Shown here: piece after piece, positions 48,546-61,600 of the stretch | Layout: each line of letters begins with the position of its first letter | Position numbering within the stretch: position 1 is the first letter of the stretch | Assembly (NCBI GenBank): GCA_018697195.1 | Contig: CM031864.1 | Coordinates: 21,079,943 to 21,143,942 of the forward strand | Source of the DNA: Certhia americana | Lineage: Eukaryota; Chordata; Aves; Passeriformes; Certhiidae | Length of the DNA stretch: 64,000 nucleotides | Reading direction: 5' to 3' | Program-made: the position numbers and the translations under genes | The notes under the pieces: generated by a model | The model's input: the letters and a program-made list of their open reading frames with translations, nothing else | What the model was told of the DNA's origin: nothing | Databases searched by the model: none

Positions 48546-51500
48546 TCTAACCAAAGGAGCACAGCAGGGCAGAATTAGACCTTGCATTTCTTTTTTGTCA
48601 GGTACAGAGACACAGATAAAAGTTTATTGTACTTTATTAACTGAGCAGTGGAACAACATTACTATATTTTTTCAATTTCCTCAAATATTATTAGTGGAAT
48701 ATTCTTGACAAGTTGTTTCAATAGAGGACTTTAAGAGGCACCATGACTTGCTGACACGCAGCATGGAATGTTTTATCTTTCACCAGGAAATATTGTCACG
48801 TTCTACATCACTGTCATGGCTTTATGAACCTGTCTCAATTTACTTGCATCTTTTTGAGCTGGTGACTCCAGAACTAAATTCACTATTCTATTTTGATTAT
48901 AAAGGTGACAGATGCAATGAAAATAATGTCTCTAATGTAGTTTGTTGGGTGGGGGGAGGGGGTTTCAACACCAAAAAATATATTATCCTTCAACAGAACA
49001 TCACTTTAGCAGTATACATTCAACTGACAATGGATCAGTTATATCCATATATCAGTATAATTTTTAAACCATTATTCATAATTCCTCCAAATATCTCTTC
49101 CCTGCACTATCGCTTTTAATAATTATATTTTCTCCTTGGTCAATGAAAAAGGTGTTCCAAATATTAGTCTGGAAAAACTATTAATCTCCAAATACTGTTA
49201 AAACTACTAATTTAGGAATACCCTTTATTCAAGGTCCACCACTTGCCATAGCATGGTTACATTTTCTCACCTGAAATCTTTAACGACTGCTTATAGATAG
49301 CTGTCATATAAAACACTGTTCCCTGTATCAGCCAATCTAAATCACATTAAAAATTATACCAAGCCAATTTGGTGAGATTTATCTTCCATCAAGTTTGTTC
49401 AGGAGTTGTTAATTGTACTTCCCAATTGCAATTCTATTATTCAAGCCTTCTTTCAATCACTCAATTATTTTGCATGGACTAAAGTAAAGACAAAGATTTT
49501 AAGTCATAACAAAGGGAACAATTTAATTTTCTTTTGAACTTTTGAAGGAAACCTTTTTCATTTTTCTAAAGAAGAACCAGTAAAATGTCAATTTCCAATG
49601 TCAAGTTCTTCTTAAAACAATCTTTGAAAATTAAGTAGGTTATCTGAATGTTTTTCCAATTTTTGTAACATTTGTTGTGCTCATTCAGTTATTTGTCATA
49701 CAATGTTTTATGTGTAATTTTCTTAGTGTATTTACATTCCATGTATTATTAGCTACATCATCAATCACAAGTGTGATACAGATGTATAAATTAATTAATC
49801 CTCACCTGAGTTGTGGTAATTGCCCACATCTATTCCATTTCTGTGTAAGAGACCATGTTAGTTATTTCAAGTACATTAATTCAACTCAATACCATTATCA
49901 AATTATACCCATTTAACCAAAACCTTCCAGTCTTAGATATTTTTAATGTCTTTTTCTTCTAAGTCATCTTACTTTCTGTAATCACAAACTTTTACTTTGA
50001 ATTTCTCCAGTATTTTACTTTTCCTTTGGTAAAAACTTGTTCTGTAATATTATAGAGTATCTATGTTCTCCCTGAAGTATAGTTGGGTTTATTTGTTGTG
50101 TGCAAAAGTAAAGGGGCACTTTACAATACATGGGATTAGGCTCTGATACATAATTCACCAAATATTCTGTAAACCTCTCAATTTTTGTTCTATTACCCTA
50201 ATTTAATTTTGTCTTCTTATTCATTTAACCATATTTCTTTAAGTGAGCAGGATAATTCCAAAGTCTTTCCACTGAGATGTGACAGTCTTCATTTTCAGTC
50301 TGGATGAGGTAAAAATGAATGTTTTTTGATTAGTAATATTCAGGCTACAACTGGGTCAGGAATTGTCTTCTAGGATACTCAGACATATTGAAATAACTTT
50401 CAATTTAGTTTAATGCAGCATATAGCATGAAAACTTCATGTACAAAATTCCATGATCTCCACAATAAGGTATATTTATTCATATTACTCATAAATAAGCC
50501 CTTACATAAATGACAGTCATTCTATTCTTGAGTCTGATCATTATCAAGCAGACACCCACTGTTACCAGTCTGCACTTCAGTTCTTGCAAGATTTCTCCAT
50601 TGTCACTGGAAGCTTCCCAAGCTACTGGTAATTCAAATGGCTAAAACTGTATTTGGCATGAAATATTGTTCTCCTCCCCTTCTGCCACGTAACTCTTCCC
50701 CAGTATGCTAAATATTGAGTCATGAGAATCATGCCAATGGCTTCAGTGTTTCCCTACTGGAATTTATTGTATTTATTAGTTTTTTTCTCTGTTGCTGTTG
50801 AGGAACTTTTAGAACACCCTCTAAATACAGTCTCCCATGATAATGCCATAGAAGCTGTTAATTTGTATGAACCATGTTTGTTTAATTCACTTTTTAACTT
50901 TACAACCCTCACTCTAGTGTTGTTTACAAGAAGAAACATGTCAGAATCATTGGGATGGGCTTGAAAATTTCTCTACTCTGTGGCCCTCCTGCAGCATTCC
51001 TTCTGGAATCTATTTTGCTATAAGTATGCTGCCCTCTCACTGAGACTGAATTTACATCCCTTGTCCTTCTGCCCCCAAAAAGCACTTCCCCAACCACAAA
51101 TAAAATCTCCTCTTCTGAACTGATGATTAGGCTGGAGAGGAGCTAAACTATATTTGACATAATTTTTTCCTTAAGAAGCTTTGATTTTATGCAATGGAAT
51201 ATCTTTACTCTCGGGAATAATTTCTTTGTTAGACCTTTACACATATCTGTTTAAAGATTTGATTCAATCTTAGATGATTTCCTTCTTTGAACAATTTTGC
51301 ATATTATATTTTAAGACTTTCTTGTGTCAATGAGCATACTTTGTTTGCACAGAATTTCATTAGGTATTAAAAAAAAAAAAAATCAGAGCCTTTTTCCCTC
51401 AATGCTTTTGCAGTTTCCAACTTACATCTTCAAGCTATTCTTCAAGTAGGATCCAGATGTCTCTGTCTGTACATGTTAGCAACATGTGAATATCAAAAAA

Positions 51501-54500
51501 AGTCAAATCACTATTGATTTACAACACAGATAATTAGGGATGAATGTGCAGTAAAGCTTTTTAATAGAATCCTGTCAATCATTTCCAAGCACTACTTTCT
51601 CATTATGTATTTGCTGAAACCATATGATGGAATTCTGCTGGTGACATTTGAGCGATAGTGACTTTGATTTCAAAGGAAATGTTTCAGGTTCATTTCATTA
51701 CCTTGGAAAAGTAAAAGCAAATTTGCCTTATAAAAAGCAATTACTTCTTAGCTGACCAGTGCACAATAGCAATATAAAAAAAGATTTCTCATTCCACTAT
51801 TCAAATCCTAAACTAGCAAACTAGTGTTTGATTTTGCTTTAAACCAATTTTTTCCTTGTTTGAATTGCAAAACCATTTAATCTTCATAAAGTAGGTTATT
51901 ATAATGGAGATCATATTTTATTGGTACAGTACACCAGCCTGGGACAAACAGGGGATTTTTGTGGTTTGGGATTTTTGGTGGTTTTTGTCTGTTTGCTTGT
52001 TTTTATCTTTGGATGGAATGCTTAAAACTGTAATATCTACACCCTTGAGGTATGCAACATTTTGAAACTTTGTAAAAATACCTGCAATAAAAAGTATTCT
52101 AATAATAATAAACAAATACAGGAATCCACATTGTATGTGTCATAGAGCCAACAACATCTCAGATGATATATAAAATATATATCACAATTGTATTTATGTT
52201 CCAATATGTCTTATTTATGCTGTTTCACAATAAATAGGAGTTGAATTCCTCACTTACATGGTTTCTACAATGAGTTGTGTAAACTGATCCTTTGTTCCCA
52301 GGCATAATAACCATAATTTGCAATTACTTACATGACAAAAAAGGTATAACATTGGAAGAGGATTCAGCATAAAGAATTATAACTGCAACCATTTCAGATA
52401 ATTCTAGTACCAAAAATTCTCTTAACTTCCACATTTAAACACAAATTGAGAATATTGTATCTTATGTTACTTACTAGTCATGCCTACCAATTTAATTACA
52501 ATTTCCTTGGAGCTGTCAACATGAGGTTACTGAGCATCATCAGAGTATTCCTCAGCATCTTCTATTATAAAGTCACATTCAAAAATAAATAGATCAATAT
52601 GCAATTATAAGCATCAGCAACAAGCATATCATTCAGCAAATCTACACAGTTCATTAGGAAAATTGAAAGAAAATCACAAGCAGTTGCCATGTTTTCTGAC
52701 CATATTTAAAAAGTGACTAAAATATAATCCCTAGTTATCTCTGTAATACAGCATGTCTAAATGTATAAATTATAGGTAAGAAGCACAATTCCAGGGCTTT
52801 TTAAATCTCTCCAACTGAAATATTCTAAAATTAGGATGCACAAACTGAAAATAAAATTAAGAGGAGAAACCATTAAATCAATAGTAATACAAGCTAGAAA
52901 TCCAAGAAAAAGCTTTAGAGAAGAAGAAACATGAAATATTTTGAGCTAAAAGCAGAGCACTTTCTTTCTGCTTTTGAGGGCAAGATGTGAATTGATATGT
53001 GTTAGCAACTGGAAGATTTTAAGAGGTAGTCCCAAACGAATTTCTACTTTTAAAAGGTAATGTAGAAAGAATCTGCAGCTTTGACTTTAGGAATAAAGAA
53101 AGGTTTAACACAAGCACACACTCCATTGTTGAGGACTGTACAAAGTTGGTGATTAATATATAATTATTGCATTTGCAAAAAAGTTTAAGGAGAGACTGCA
53201 CTTGAGCACAAACAATGAAAATATGCCAGGCAGTCCCACGAACCCACTGAAGCCTCTGTTTTCTGCATGCCTTTTGTGCATGATGCGTACAGAGAGGCCT
53301 CATTAGGACTGAGTTTACGATCTGATAACAGATAGAGTTAAGCATTATCTTGAACTTCAAGTGATGCAATTCGTCTTTGTTACCAAGCTGGAGTCATTTC
53401 CTGGCCATACAGCAACCTTCCTATTAAGAAAAGTTCAGATCATGCTGTTACTTCACACATAACCCAATTAATTTTTCCCTTTCCACATGTTTACTTTGTA
53501 AACCTAAAGTATTCTGGGACCAACAGATACAATAAGAAACTGCAGAAAAATAGAGAAAGAGCAAGCAAATAAACTGTGCTGGTGATCATGGAAAACTAAC
53601 TTCAATTGTGCACCTAAATTTGAAAGAGAAATCGTCAATGCCATGGCCTTCCAGCAAAGGACTTGAAAGGTTTAAGAATCATCATAAGCATAGAGAGAAA
53701 TAAATGTATAAAGATACTTTTCCTTGACAAAAAGTATGTTCAGGCTTCTACATATTAAAACCTAAACTTAGCTGAAATAGAAAACTTGAATTTTAGATCA
53801 TCAGAAAGTAAAAGGAGAAAACATACCTCACAAATGTTTAGTAAGCAAAGACAACATTTGAACTTGCCTGCTAATAAACCAACAGTGCATAATCCAGAAT
53901 CTGAAGTAAAATCAGCAACAACATAGTGTCATGTAAAGTAAGATTGAAAATCCTTCCATTTAAAAGAGCATTACATTGCAAGTAAACAAGTGAGTTTCAT
54001 ACAGAGGTGCAGTCAATCCCTTCCACTGAATAACAGGCCAAGCAGAAATGAATTAACACTGTCCTTGAATCAAGACAAATGTCAAATGAGATTGTACATC
54101 ATCGTCAGGAAAAGAAAAAAACAAATTATGATTCTCAGATATAAATATTAAATGAGGGGAACCAGATATTTCTGAAAGAATGCTGTGTTTAAATCACTGT
54201 AAAAAACAAAATTACTACTGTGAGATTTGTGAGATTCAAAGGAATTAAAAATATTTAGCTGAAAAAATATATCAAAGAAATAGCTGACATAATATTCTGG
54301 CTACATAGAAAGTGACAAATATACTTCAAATTGAAAAGCGATTTCATTATTTCATTGAAGGAATTAAGTCTCAACATAAAAATAATAAATTTTTTCCACC
54401 ATTCTTTATTCAATGTTATTCCTGTTTCATATGGATGCCCCTGCATTTTCCAGGTTTGGTTTTTTTTGTGATAAATTTAACATTTTTCATAATAATATTT

Positions 54501-56290
54501 TGATTTTGCAAATTGTTATCCCCTCTTAAGCAAAGTGCCAAAGTTTTATTAGAACAAAAATAGAAATTTGAGGGGTTTTTTTTATATTGAAAGGTATTTT
54601 AATTTGTGCTACATAGCAGCTTCCTTTTATGGTTCCGAGAACAACAGGAAATAATTTTAACTGGGCTATCAGAAAGCTCCCTAATATACTGTTGCCTTAT
54701 CTGTACTGTGCCTATGACCACTTTTATCTCATAAATTATTTCTTCATAATGCAATCATTGATTTTATTTTAAGCCCTTAATATTTTTGTATGAAAGAAAC
54801 CTCAACAAAACAAACACCACAGATATGTAAAAGGAAATTAATATAAATGGAAAGCGAAGTAGGACTTTATTGTAATAGAACAGCAAAAGTGATTTCAGCA
54901 GTAACAGGAACTCTTTCTCCACACAGCTAAAATCAGCTACTGAGATTTGTATCAGAGAATTTTTATGATGTTTGTTGATTTCTTGTCAATAAGAGAGCCT
55001 TAAGAGCAATTCCTCTTTATCAAAGATATGTTTTCAGCTATGTAAATTATGGCACTTCCAGCAGCAAAAATGCTGCAATAATGTTGGTTGTCAAAACAGA
55101 TGATACCAGTTAAAATAAATCAAGGGGGAGAGGTTACAAACACCTAATAAAATTCAGCCTCAAAGGTGCCAATGATGACAAATCCTTTGACACATTACCA
55201 TGAGCAGGTCTCTGTAATACTGCAGCTGAAATTCTTACCACTAATGGATCAGAGAGGGCACAAATGTTCACTGCCTCCTATGTTCCTTTTCCTTTCTATA
55301 ATTTCAGCCTGAATTACAAAACATTTTCCTTACCTCTGAGGGAAAAATATAACTCACACAATTTTTAAACGTACACGACATCAAAGTGGTTACAGAGATT
55401 CCAGGAATCTCAGCATAGTAACAGAGGCACACAATTAAATCCATATCACAGCAGACGTAATAACCTGCTGCCGCTTGAGTAGAATCAGATGCTCATTAAA
55501 ATCTAGAGCTGGAAGTTAAAAGGAAGAACTTGGAGAAGTCAAGCTGTCCTCAGGTCTGACACACTTTTTGATGCGACATAGAGGTGATCAAGTCAAATTG
55601 AATCAAAGAAAAAAATGAATAATCAAATTATTTTAAAAAAAAAAGACAAGGGGAAAAAAATATCACCACATCATAAAGGTAAAGATTAAGGTAAAGCATG
55701 CCATAAAGCTTTCTCTTTTTTTATTGATTGAATTTAGCGCTTCTGCAAAGGAGTCAGATTGACATCAGCAGAAACCAAAGCCTTTTGTTCCCAGAGCAAG
55801 CTCAGTACAATCAGCATTAGAAAGCACAAACTCCTGCCACTGACCAGCCACACAGCTAAACCCAGACCTGGCAGGAGCAACCTTCCTGTAGGGATAAAAG
55901 AGAAATTCATTTTCTGTCTTCATCCTAACCTTGTTCTCTCCTGCAAGACTGTCAGCTAGCGAAACAGCTAGTAGGGGTTGGTATGACCTAGTTTATAGAT
56001 AGCCAAATTGAAGAAGACCAGCAGCTGATTTACACAAGATATTTAATGAGCATCAAATCCATTTACAGCCAAAAGCATGATTTTTTTTTGTTATATTAAC
56101 AAACCTTGAGAGAAATGTGAACTCAGTCAGTGGCCACTAAATCTTACACACACCTGCATTTTCTGATGAATATATGCTACCTGCCAATTTTGGCCCAGCC
56201 GTGTCCAGATACTTAAAAAAATCCAAGTAACCCCATTGTTTGATGGCACAAAGGTACCTTCTCTTGTCTGCAATGTGGAAATATCTAGCT
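48546..56290. other. AT-rich unique stretch
   Basis: Nearly 8 kb without a recognised gene or mobile element. A G-rich run of 16 nt (GGGTGGGGGGAGGGGG, 48947-48962) could form a G-quadruplex. 51369-51382 is A14 and 51947-52010 a G/T-rich low-complexity patch. Long parts (for example 52480-52740 and 53000-54000) have the even, non-repetitive texture of possible conserved noncoding DNA. Confidence 0.55.
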
Positions 56291-56689
56291 ATAAACTAAA
56301 CATGGCCTGAACAGTGAGTTTTCACCCTGTAGAGACCCCAGTTTTCCCAGTCCTTCTGCAATTGCAGAGCTGCCCCCTCGCCTTTGCATGGGTCAGCCCA
56401 GCACGACACTGCTCTCCCTCCCCTGGGGGATTCCAGAGAGATCCCACACACATCCTCACACACCAGGAACCAGGACATGGCCTCAGAAAGCCAGCCTTTT
56501 GTCTGTGTCATCTCCCTTCACAAAGGAACAAAATTACAGAGTACTATGCCAAAACCCACGGCAGCAAGACTCAGAAATACAGGTTTTCATCATTATGTGA
56601 TAAACAAAGCACAGGATCACTCTCACACAACCGACTTGGTTCCACTATGCCAGAAAATAATGCCACACACTCCCATGCAACTCACTCCC
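56291..56689. other. GC-richer, CpG-poor block
   Basis: Several frames are open on both strands for 70-130 codons because of composition. Translations are rich in Pro, Ser, His and Thr with no domain signature. It directly adjoins the conserved-looking block that follows. Confidence 0.4.
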
Positions 56690-57660
56690 TCTCAGTGTGT
56701 TAACCACTGCTTGTGTTGAGTATTACACTGCAGCACCTGCTGTCAATGAAATAGTCTGCCCTGGTAATCATTTGGCAGCATTGTGCTGCTTCAAACGGTC
56801 ATCATCTCCAGTGACCTAGTGAGAAAATGAAATGCATTTTCTCCTCCTTCTTGGTTGTTCCGACAGAATATCAATGAAATTTGAAAAGAATTTATACATG
56901 CTTCAGGTCAATGAATCCACTTGCCTCCAAGCAGGCATTACAAGCACTGACAGAAGCAGGATCCAAGCAATTATCAGTCTTGACAGAAAAGCCCTGATTG
57001 GGCTTTGTTAGCAATATACTGCAGCTTACAGAGACATGAGAGCTGCCAAGCCCCTGCCACATTCCCATTGATGGAAGCATACTTTAAAAATTTACCAGTC
57101 AACATGTGGCTCTCCAGCCTTCCAGTGTAAACATTTCATTCATAGTTTGCAGCTTTTACTGATTTTGCAAAGAGATCTTACAGAGGCTGCAATCAAAGCA
57201 GCACTTGTCAGGAAAACCTAAGTCATTAAGAAGTGTTATATAAACACATGGAGGCAGGCTCCAAATGTCAGAGATCAGTATTAGCCTCTTACATAAACTC
57301 TTGAGTATTTTGCAACAAACGCATGATTACTGAACTATGGCAGTTTACTGAGTCACAGATACATATCACACACTTGTAAATTGACTTACTTTCCAGACCA
57401 GATTATTTTGATTAACTATGAGTTATATTATTCCTCATCAATACACTGTGGAACAGATAATTTGAAGTAAAAAGGGACAAACAGGATTTCTTTTCATACT
57501 CAGCTTATTTTCACTTTAACAAATGTTTAAAACAATATCCACCTTCTGCAAACAAATCTTCCATTCTTGCTTCCTGCAGTTACTTATTTATTAACATTGA
57601 AAATAAACAGTGATTCTAAAATCCAAGGCTTTAACTCTATAAATACTCAGCTCCAAACAT
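56690..57660. promoter_or_regulatory. Possible conserved noncoding element, long
   Basis: About 970 bp of non-repetitive, moderately AT-rich DNA with dense developmental-factor-like motifs. These include GTAAACA (forkhead) at 57127-57133, ATCAAAG (TCF/LEF) at 57192-57198, GATTAACTATG near 57409-57419, AATAATC/TGATTAC-type homeodomain cores and E-box-like CACCTG near 56734. No simple sequence and no long open frame explain it. The reading as an enhancer-like element is inference from texture; conservation was not tested. Confidence 0.33.
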
Positions 57661-57956
57661 TTAGTAGTCAATCAGAAAAAAAGGTCTTTTGTAATATACA
57701 AAGGGTTTTAATGTAATTTTCCCCCTCTTTTTTTGCAAAGGGACCCTGGCATCAATCCACAGTATTCATGTTATTATTTGTAAAAGCATGCATCTGAACT
57801 CAGAACCTGAAATTTAATTAAATCCATTTGCTCTTTGTTTTCTTTAACCATGCACAGACAATTGCCTTAGTTTCTCTTAAGAGTCTGACAGATATTCATG
57901 CTCATTAAGCCTTTTATATCTCCCACTGTGTAACTAACTCCTGTGCATTTATCTAG

Positions 57957-58629
57957 CTCTGGTTCAGGACTCCAGTGCCCCCCTACAGCTCCGGGTGCAG
58001 CTCTTCACAGCAGCGTGCCACTGCCAAAGGGAACAGCCCAGGGCCTGAGCCGTGTAATAAGGCCCAAAGAGACCCAGACAGCCAAGGAACACTCTCTTAC
58101 CTTCAGGTCTTCTTTGGGCACTACAAAGACTCCTTGCCACAGATCTCAGTGTAAAATATCTTCCCTATCCTTCCATTCTGAAACACTTGTCTTTTCTCCC
58201 AGTGCAGGGCAGGAGGGAGTGCCTTCAATGGAGAGTGAAGGGCTGGGCAGAAGGGAAAAGCCTCATACTAAACAACTCGTATGCAGGCTTAATTTTTTTT
58301 ATTCCCCTTATGTTGCTGTTAATGGAAAGCAAATATGCACCATCATGAACATTAAGAGGCCTGAGAGACATCACAGCCATAAGGTTACAAAGTGGACAAA
58401 ACAGTTTTCAGGGTCTAGAAAAGAAGCTAGAGAAGAAACAAAGTACAGCTACAAGGAGAAGCTCATTAAAGTTAAGCCTGTTCAAGGTAGCAAGAATGTC
58501 AACGAAAGAAATACCTCTACAAATTATTTGTTGCATAAACAGGCTATGCATGGGCAAAACAACTCTCCTTGTTCTCTGCTGAGGAAGCACATGTCAAACT
58601 CTAGGCTGAGAGCTCTTCCAAACAGTTGA
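57957..58629 (+). other. Longest open frame; candidate exon of unknown kind
   Basis: A frame stays open from 57943 to a TGA at 58627-58629, the longest in the window (228 codons). It has no ATG until 58228, so as a free-standing gene it would encode only 133 residues. As an exon it could start at 57957, just after GTAACTAACTCCTGTGCATT and TATCTAG, which contain a branch-point-like CTAAC and an AG acceptor with a weak pyrimidine tract. Possible donors are AAGGTAGC near 58485 and AAGGTTAC near 58382. The translation is Ser/Thr/Lys-rich and basic toward its C-terminus, with no recognised domain, signal peptide or membrane segment. Local GC content is above average, which lowers stop frequency. 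A chance open frame or noncoding exon is at least as likely as protein. Confidence 0.2.
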
Positions 58630-61600
58630 CAGCATGAGCAATTCAGATTGTCAGCAGGAGTATGTTTCATGTTACAGCATTTGCAAATATATAAATTAAA
58701 TTCATTGCAATAATTTTTAGTGGTGAGCTGAAGGAAGAGTGTTTATAAAAGCAGACACTGTTTTGCCTGGTATTGACAGTTCTACCAAGCTTTTCTTGCT
58801 CCTGAGAGGACCAGAGCTCAGAGTGTACAAGACTGACAAAACTACTGTGTAGGGCACAGACAGATTTGTTTCTACACTTGGGTCTGAGCTGTCTGAGAAG
58901 TTACCATCACATCCCCTGAAACATGGAGACTGTTCACAAGAGGAAGAAGTCATTAGTTCTAATTGTCACCAAAGGGATTATAAGCAACTTCATGATCTGT
59001 CTTGGACTAGAAGCATTGTGAAGGATTACTGGGTTTCAGCTGGAGGAAAAACAAACAGCAGAAATTCAGATAACTTTCTACTCAATTGCAAGAGCAGATT
59101 TTACAGCACTCTTGCAATCATCAATTCATATATTAGGATTTTCCTTGGACTGCAACTTGTTTGGTAAATAAGTAAATAAGATGGATGAAGTTCCGTGAAC
59201 AAAAGAGTATTTTATTTCACTCCATCTCTATTATCCAATGTGATAACTCAGGTCTTTAATACCACCTCAAAAACCTGTTATTTTACTCCATTTTTAATTC
59301 TTCATAAGTTTTTTCTGAGAAGTTTTCTGCATTACCCTGTGAACAATCAACAGCCACCAGTTAATTTACCATCAGGATGTAAAGTTGTACTCCCTTATCT
59401 CTGGTGGAGAATTAAGGTAAAGAGAGTACCCGTGCCCTGTTATGCAGGGTGACACCAATGTGTCATAGAGGCATTCACAGTATTTGAACAAGCCAGTAGC
59501 ATTTTGTCTATGACACATGTGAATTCACTTTGGACTATTAATCCTGCTGCCCAAAGCTAGCTATGCTCCATTTGCTGCTGTTTTGGTTGTCCTCATAACA
59601 CAGTGTCCCCACAAATGTAAAAGGTTCATACACACTTGAGAAATCTGCTTTATAATAATTCCTTTTTTCTGAGTAGTAGTTGGCATTCTATGGCACTTTG
59701 AAAGATGCAATTGATCTCACATAACACTCTGTGTGGCAATTCTCCAAAAACAGCCTTTGGATTCAATGAGGAGAAGTTTAAGGTACAACCCCTCTCTTGA
59801 AGAAAGCAGGGGCACAAAAGAAAAAAAAAAGGTTACTGAGAGAGGAAAAGTCATGTAATTCACAGAAACTTGGCTATATAATTATATTAATTACTTTAAG
59901 CAGACTTCTGTTAGTAGGTTAGATTTATCACGTGGCTTCACGTGACTAAGCAGAGGATTTCCAAGGTGACTTTTAACTGCAGTGGCTTGCATTTTCACTA
60001 TAAGATTCTCCAACAGATAGAGAAAACACCCTGCATACAATACCACCCTGATATTTTCCCCATATATCCTCATAATAAATAAAGTGACATACATCTGAGG
60101 GGTTGGAAATTATGTTACTCTCTTCATTTAAGATCATACTATCACTTCAATGCACAAGTAAAGGATTTACCAAACTCTTTATATTAATTTTACAAGTCAC
60201 AAGTCTGCTACTAGAATTTTTATAAATCATAAATACTATTTTAGGGTTTGGCATCTGAATAAAGCACCTAGCAGCTATTTGAAAGCTGTTAGCACTGTGA
60301 GGTACACAGTTTTGAAATAATGCAGGATAGAACACAGAAGGGGTAAAAAGTATAAGTTCTTTATACTTATAAAAAGTGTTTCTTTACACAAATCAGTAGC
60401 CCCTGAACATTTTTTTGGATGCGTGGCACCCAGTGTAACAATCATAATCCTAAGAGACAATCCATGGCAAACGAAATCCAAGGCAAGCTCTGACCAAAAG
60501 GTGCTGTTTCAAATCATCCAATAATTTTTAAAAGCGTGTATTTTTCCTCAACTTATTTTTCATTTATGAACTAAATCTTAAATATTAAAAACATATATTC
60601 AGGTCACTCAGGATGATAAGGGAATGTTTCCTCTATTATGATGAAACAAAGGTGATGACTCACTGCCAGCTTCTGTAAGTACTTTTTGAAATTGGTTCTA
60701 CTGATTACAGGGAAAACAAATTTTCTTCAACCATCTGCTTTTCCTTCTATTGAATAAGATAAAACATTTGGCATATATTTGGGATGCATAACTGCATTTA
60801 TTACAGTTTCATATTCTATTATGCAATTGATTTGTAAAAGTCTCAAAATTATGGAAAATGCTCTGATGTATTCTCCTGTTTTGAAAAGATACAGATTACA
60901 TATATATGCAGACTACTGCTGCAATTGAATTTCTTTTCCTAATAACAATACAGTGATAAAGGTCAAATTAACTTCCATTCTTGTACGCTTTGTTATTTGT
61001 AAAATCATTTTGTCCTAAGGTTTTCTGAATAATGGTTTAAAAACACTCTTTAAATATTAAACAAACCAAAATATTGATGGATTAAATGAGACTTAGTTTC
61101 ATAATCATAATGCACAGTGTTTAGTGCACAATGTTTTCTTTGAGTGTGCTTAGTATTGGCTTTCAAGAGGATCCCTTGCATTTTAAAATAGACTCAGTTT
61201 CATTATCATAGATGTTTCCTCCTTTTGAAAACATTTAGTCATTCAGATGTATTTTTTTTAATTTCCTGGATTCTAAACCCCTGGTGGGATAATCTTTTAC
61301 CAATCCATATGGGGAAGGCAGTTTTGCAGATCAACAAATCCTACCATTATTTGATTTGATCTAAGAACAACTTAATTGAAACAACACAAAGTCATTAAGA
61401 AAGGTTCTTAGGCACATCCTAGTTAATGTAAATGACAGACAGCTTAAAATAATGAAAATTTTGTTATGACCAGTAGGTGACCCCATTCTCATAATAAGTA
61501 AATCCAGGATTTTCTTACATACACAGAACGTTCTGGTTGGCCACAGATAATGGTTAGTTTTGTACCAAAGAAATGGACTGGTTACAGTGACACTGCATGA

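Noticed and set aside
57719..57740. Pyrimidine tract ending in GCAAAG as exon start
   Set aside because: Stops follow in frame before the long open segment at 57957, and the AG context is poor.
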